Source: an uncultured Gammaproteobacteria bacterium
GTDB lineage: Bacteria > Pseudomonadota > Gammaproteobacteria > Pseudomonadales > Azotimanducaceae
Length of the DNA: 35,393 bases
NCBI GenBank assembly: GCA_913045175.1
Contig: CAJWQG010000036.1
Location: 1 to 35,393, forward strand
Direction: 5' to 3'
The translations under genes and the position numbers were made by a program. The notes below the pieces were generated by a model. It worked only from the letters and a program-made list of their open reading frames with translations, was not told the origin of the DNA and searched no databases. Below are positions 33,352 through 35,393 of this stretch, piece by piece; the stretch's first letter is position 1; each line of letters begins with the position of its first letter.

Positions 33352-34605
33352 TTAGGTTGCGCTTCGTCTGGCTGGTTTGATCCATAGGATCATCGCTGCG
33401 CTGATCAGATTAGCGATGCCTACTGCCACAATGGCGCCGTTATAGTTTCCCACGACATCGTAGTAATGGGATGTAGCAATGGGTGCAATCGACCCAAGAG
33501 CGATCATGAAAGGCATGGCTGCGCCCCTGACCGCGCCCATATGGCGTCGGCCGAAAAAAGATGCCCAGATTACTTCCTGCAATGGAATCATACCTCCCCA
33601 TCCAAGACCCAAAAGGAAGAAACCGGCCACGATCAAATCTAATACGCCTGCATGGGCCGCGTAGACGATGATAAAGAGCGCGCATGCTGTTGTGGTGGCG
33701 CTTAATGCGGCGAGCAGTCTTGGTTGACTTAGACCGTCGATTAACCAACCCCAGATTGGTTTCGCCAGCATGGCCGGTACGGAAATGACAGTGACCATCA
33801 AGGCGGCGGTCGTTCGGTCATATCCGGCATCCGTCATTAGTGGGACTGTCTGAAGCAGCATTACATGTATCGTTATGGTGAACAGGGTGAAGGTAAGAAC
33901 CAGCCAGTAGAAGGTCGCGCTAGTCATCGCTTCACGTCTTGTTAAGGACTGATTGAAATCATCGATGGCGTTTTGCGTTAGCCCCTTCTCGTAGTCCTCA
34001 AGACTTCGTCCATCGGGGCGCTGACCATAGTCTTCTGGCGCGCGTCGCATGCTGAACGCTGCTGGCAACACCAGAACCAGGGTAATCAATGAGAGCAATT
34101 GCCATGCGAAACGCCAGCTATAGATGTCGATGGCCCAGGCGGTAATTGGTGTCAGTAAGACGCCAGCGAAGGATACGCCCATAGCTGCCAAGGCAACGGC
34201 TCGACCGCGATAATCAACGAACCACTTTATCAGCGTTACATTGACCACCAGGTTACCGATCAGTGCAGCACCGAGGGTCAGGATTACACCGTTTATCAAT
34301 ATCCAGTGCCATAACTCAGTGATGGTTGAAAGTAGATAGAGCGCAAGGGTCAGGATCAGGGTTCCAGCCAGCATAAAACCTTTTGGTCCCCACTTGTCTA
34401 CGTAGGCGCCGATGGTGAAACCAGTAATTGCCGTGACAAACCCGCCAATGGTTCGAGGTATCGTGAACTCGGCTCGCGTCCATTCGAGTTCGGTTGTCAT
34501 TGGAATCATGAACGGGCCAATGACGTAGTTTTGTACGCCCGCCGAGATAAATTCGGCGAAGAACGCGCCGAGAATTAACCAGTAGCCGTAGTAGATATGC
34601 CGCAA
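33352..34605 (-). CDS. MFS transporter (monocarboxylate / oxalate-formate antiporter-like)
   Basis: A 417-residue transporter with about 12 predicted membrane segments in two halves joined by a charged loop (about 185-230). Features are YYGYWLILGAFFAEFISAG at the start, TIGAYVDKWGPKGFMLAG (the loop 2-3 motif, with Asp and Gly), WFVDYRGRAVALAAMGVSFAG between helices 4 and 5, and GWLIDGLSQPR as the second-half counterpart. The pattern is that of the monocarboxylate/OFA branch, suggesting uptake of an organic acid or similar small molecule. It stands between the PhyH-like and CaiB genes and could import their substrate; this is inference from position. Confidence 0.85.
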   Translation of the reverse strand: MRHIYYGYWLILGAFFAEFISAGVQNYVIGPFMIPMTTELEWTRAEFTIPRTIGGFVTAITGFTIGAYVDKWGPKGFMLAGTLILTLALYLLSTITELWHWILINGVILTLGAALIGNLVVNVTLIKWFVDYRGRAVALAAMGVSFAGVLLTPITAWAIDIYSWRFAWQLLSLITLVLVLPAAFSMRRAPEDYGQRPDGRSLEDYEKGLTQNAIDDFNQSLTRREAMTSATFYWLVLTFTLFTITIHVMLLQTVPLMTDAGYDRTTAALMVTVISVPAMLAKPIWGWLIDGLSQPRLLAALSATTTACALFIIVYAAHAGVLDLIVAGFFLLGLGWGGMIPLQEVIWASFFGRRHMGAVRGAAMPFMIALGSIAPIATSHYYDVVGNYNGAIVAVGIANLISAAMILWIKPARRSAT

Positions 34606-34690
34606 GGATTTTCCAACAGAACTGCAATCGACGGAGATGATAGCAGTGCATGATTTGGAATGCCGTACCTCCTCAGGAACTTCTGGTAGT

Positions 34691-34719
34691 TTGTGGACTG
34701 AAACCAGCTGGTTTATGCT
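34691..34719 (+). promoter_or_regulatory. Possible promoter of the CaiB/BaiF gene
   Basis: TTGTGG (34691-34696), a 17-base spacer and TATGCT (34714-34719), placing a start near 34726 and a 23-base leader before ATG 34749. Both elements are only moderately good. Confidence 0.35.
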
Positions 34720-34748
34720 AGGCGCTAGTTCTGTTTTTTAGAGTAAAC

Positions 34749-35393
34749 ATGCCACAGGCTTTCGATGGTATTCGGATTATCGACTTTGCTCAGGTTTTAG
34801 CAGGCCCTTTCGCGGCGATGCAATTGGCTTCATTGGGTGCGGAGGTCATAAAAATAGAACAACCGGAGGTGGGAGATATCACCCGCCAACTGGTCAACGG
34901 AAACGATGGCCATGGTATGACTTCGTCCTTTATGGGGATGAACGTAAACAAGCGAAGCCTTACGCTAAACCTTAGGTCTCCTGAAGCGGTAGAGATCCTT
35001 AAAAAACTGGTGAGCGATGCAGATGTGCTGCTTGAGAATTTCAAAGCCGGGACAATGGAAAGAAGGGGGTTAGGGTACGAGGTTTTGAAAGAACTTAAGC
35101 CTGATCTCATCTACTGTTCGGTGACCGGCTACGGTCAGACAGGGCCCAAGGCGGGAGAGGCCGCTTACGATGGCGCCATTCAGGCATCGTCGGGCATGAT
35201 GTCGCACACGGGTCACGAGTCAACAGGGCCAACCAGAACCGGGTTCCAACCGGTTGATATGGGGACTGGTCTCAATACGGCGTTTGCGATCGCCGCAGCA
35301 TTACACAGAAGAGAACGAACCGGCCTTGGTCAACGAATTGACGTCGCGATGATTGATACGGCAGTCGTGCTGCAGGCGAGTCAATATAGCGCG
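34749..35393 (+). CDS. CaiB/BaiF family CoA-transferase (3' end outside window)
   Basis: The first 215 codons of a class III CoA-transferase; the frame stays open to the window edge. The family start pattern is clear: FDGIRIIDFAQVLAGPFAAM, LGAEVIKIEQPEVGD, MGMNVNKRSLTLNLRSPEA, DVLLENFKAGTMERRGLGYE, LIYCSVTGYGQTGP and AAYDGAIQASSGMMS, where the Asp is at the position of the family's catalytic aspartate. The enzymes move CoA between carboxylic acids, as in carnitine, oxalate, succinate or mesaconate metabolism. The substrate cannot be told. It is divergent from the MFS transporter across a 143-base gap that holds a possible promoter. Confidence 0.9.
   Translation, partial: MPQAFDGIRIIDFAQVLAGPFAAMQLASLGAEVIKIEQPEVGDITRQLVNGNDGHGMTSSFMGMNVNKRSLTLNLRSPEAVEILKKLVSDADVLLENFKAGTMERRGLGYEVLKELKPDLIYCSVTGYGQTGPKAGEAAYDGAIQASSGMMSHTGHESTGPTRTGFQPVDMGTGLNTAFAIAAALHRRERTGLGQRIDVAMIDTAVVLQASQYSA

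Overview
This window looks like chromosomal DNA of a Gammaproteobacterium, probably a free-living and possibly marine one. The evidence is the family make-up and gene order: HU followed by PpiD; MltD, a YafS-like protein, RNase HI and DnaQ in an order close to the enteric one (gloB is missing); a proteobacterial CysI plus DUF934 pair; MetH; NfuA; and an AroF-type DAHP synthase. I see no phage, IS element, CRISPR array, rRNA or tRNA. Coding density is high and many genes abut or overlap by a few bases. Non-ATG starts (TTG, GTG) are frequent.

Layout. 1-4.3 kb: tail of an unidentified gene, HU with its terminator, ppiD, and convergent mltD. 4.3-8.3 kb: a compact co-directional run of yafS-like, rnhA, dnaQ and nudC, then sohB. 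8.3-11.9 kb (mostly minus strand): a CPA2 cation/proton antiporter, DUF934 and cysI, with a divergent 37-residue membrane protein. 11.9-17.8 kb: metH (minus), nfuA (plus) and aroF (minus). The aroF 5' leader carries what looks like a ribosome-mediated attenuator: a leader peptide ending in Tyr/Trp/Phe codons, competing hairpins, and an intrinsic terminator with a nine-T tail. 17.9-22.5 kb (plus): TauE/SafE permease, glnS, a stand-alone AICAR transformylase, and a serine/threonine dehydratase/racemase-type PLP enzyme. 22.5-26.1 kb: a crotonase and pterin carbinolamine dehydratase (minus), then glyA (plus) behind a ZTP (pfl-type) riboswitch, a VOC protein and an exported TPR protein.

26.1-35.4 kb is more accessory. 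On the minus strand are a zinc-type alcohol dehydrogenase, an alpha/beta hydrolase, an ECF sigma / DUF3379-like zinc anti-sigma pair, a TIM-barrel isomerase and a Gfo/Idh/MocA dehydrogenase. On the plus strand are a luciferase-like monooxygenase, a phytanoyl-CoA dioxygenase-like enzyme and a truncated CaiB/BaiF CoA-transferase, with an MFS transporter on the minus strand. The sigma gene contains two in-frame amber codons and the anti-sigma gene one in-frame ochre codon, while the flanking coding sequence is intact, so the module appears to be recently inactivated.

How it fits together: two RNA-level controls stand out. The ZTP riboswitch senses the purine intermediate ZMP/ZTP, whose consumer AICAR transformylase is encoded 2.3 kb upstream, and it controls glyA, which makes the one-carbon units that transformylase needs. 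MetH, GlyA, AICAR transformylase and CysI together cover sulfur and one-carbon flow. The aroF attenuator ties entry into the shikimate pathway to charging of aromatic tRNAs.
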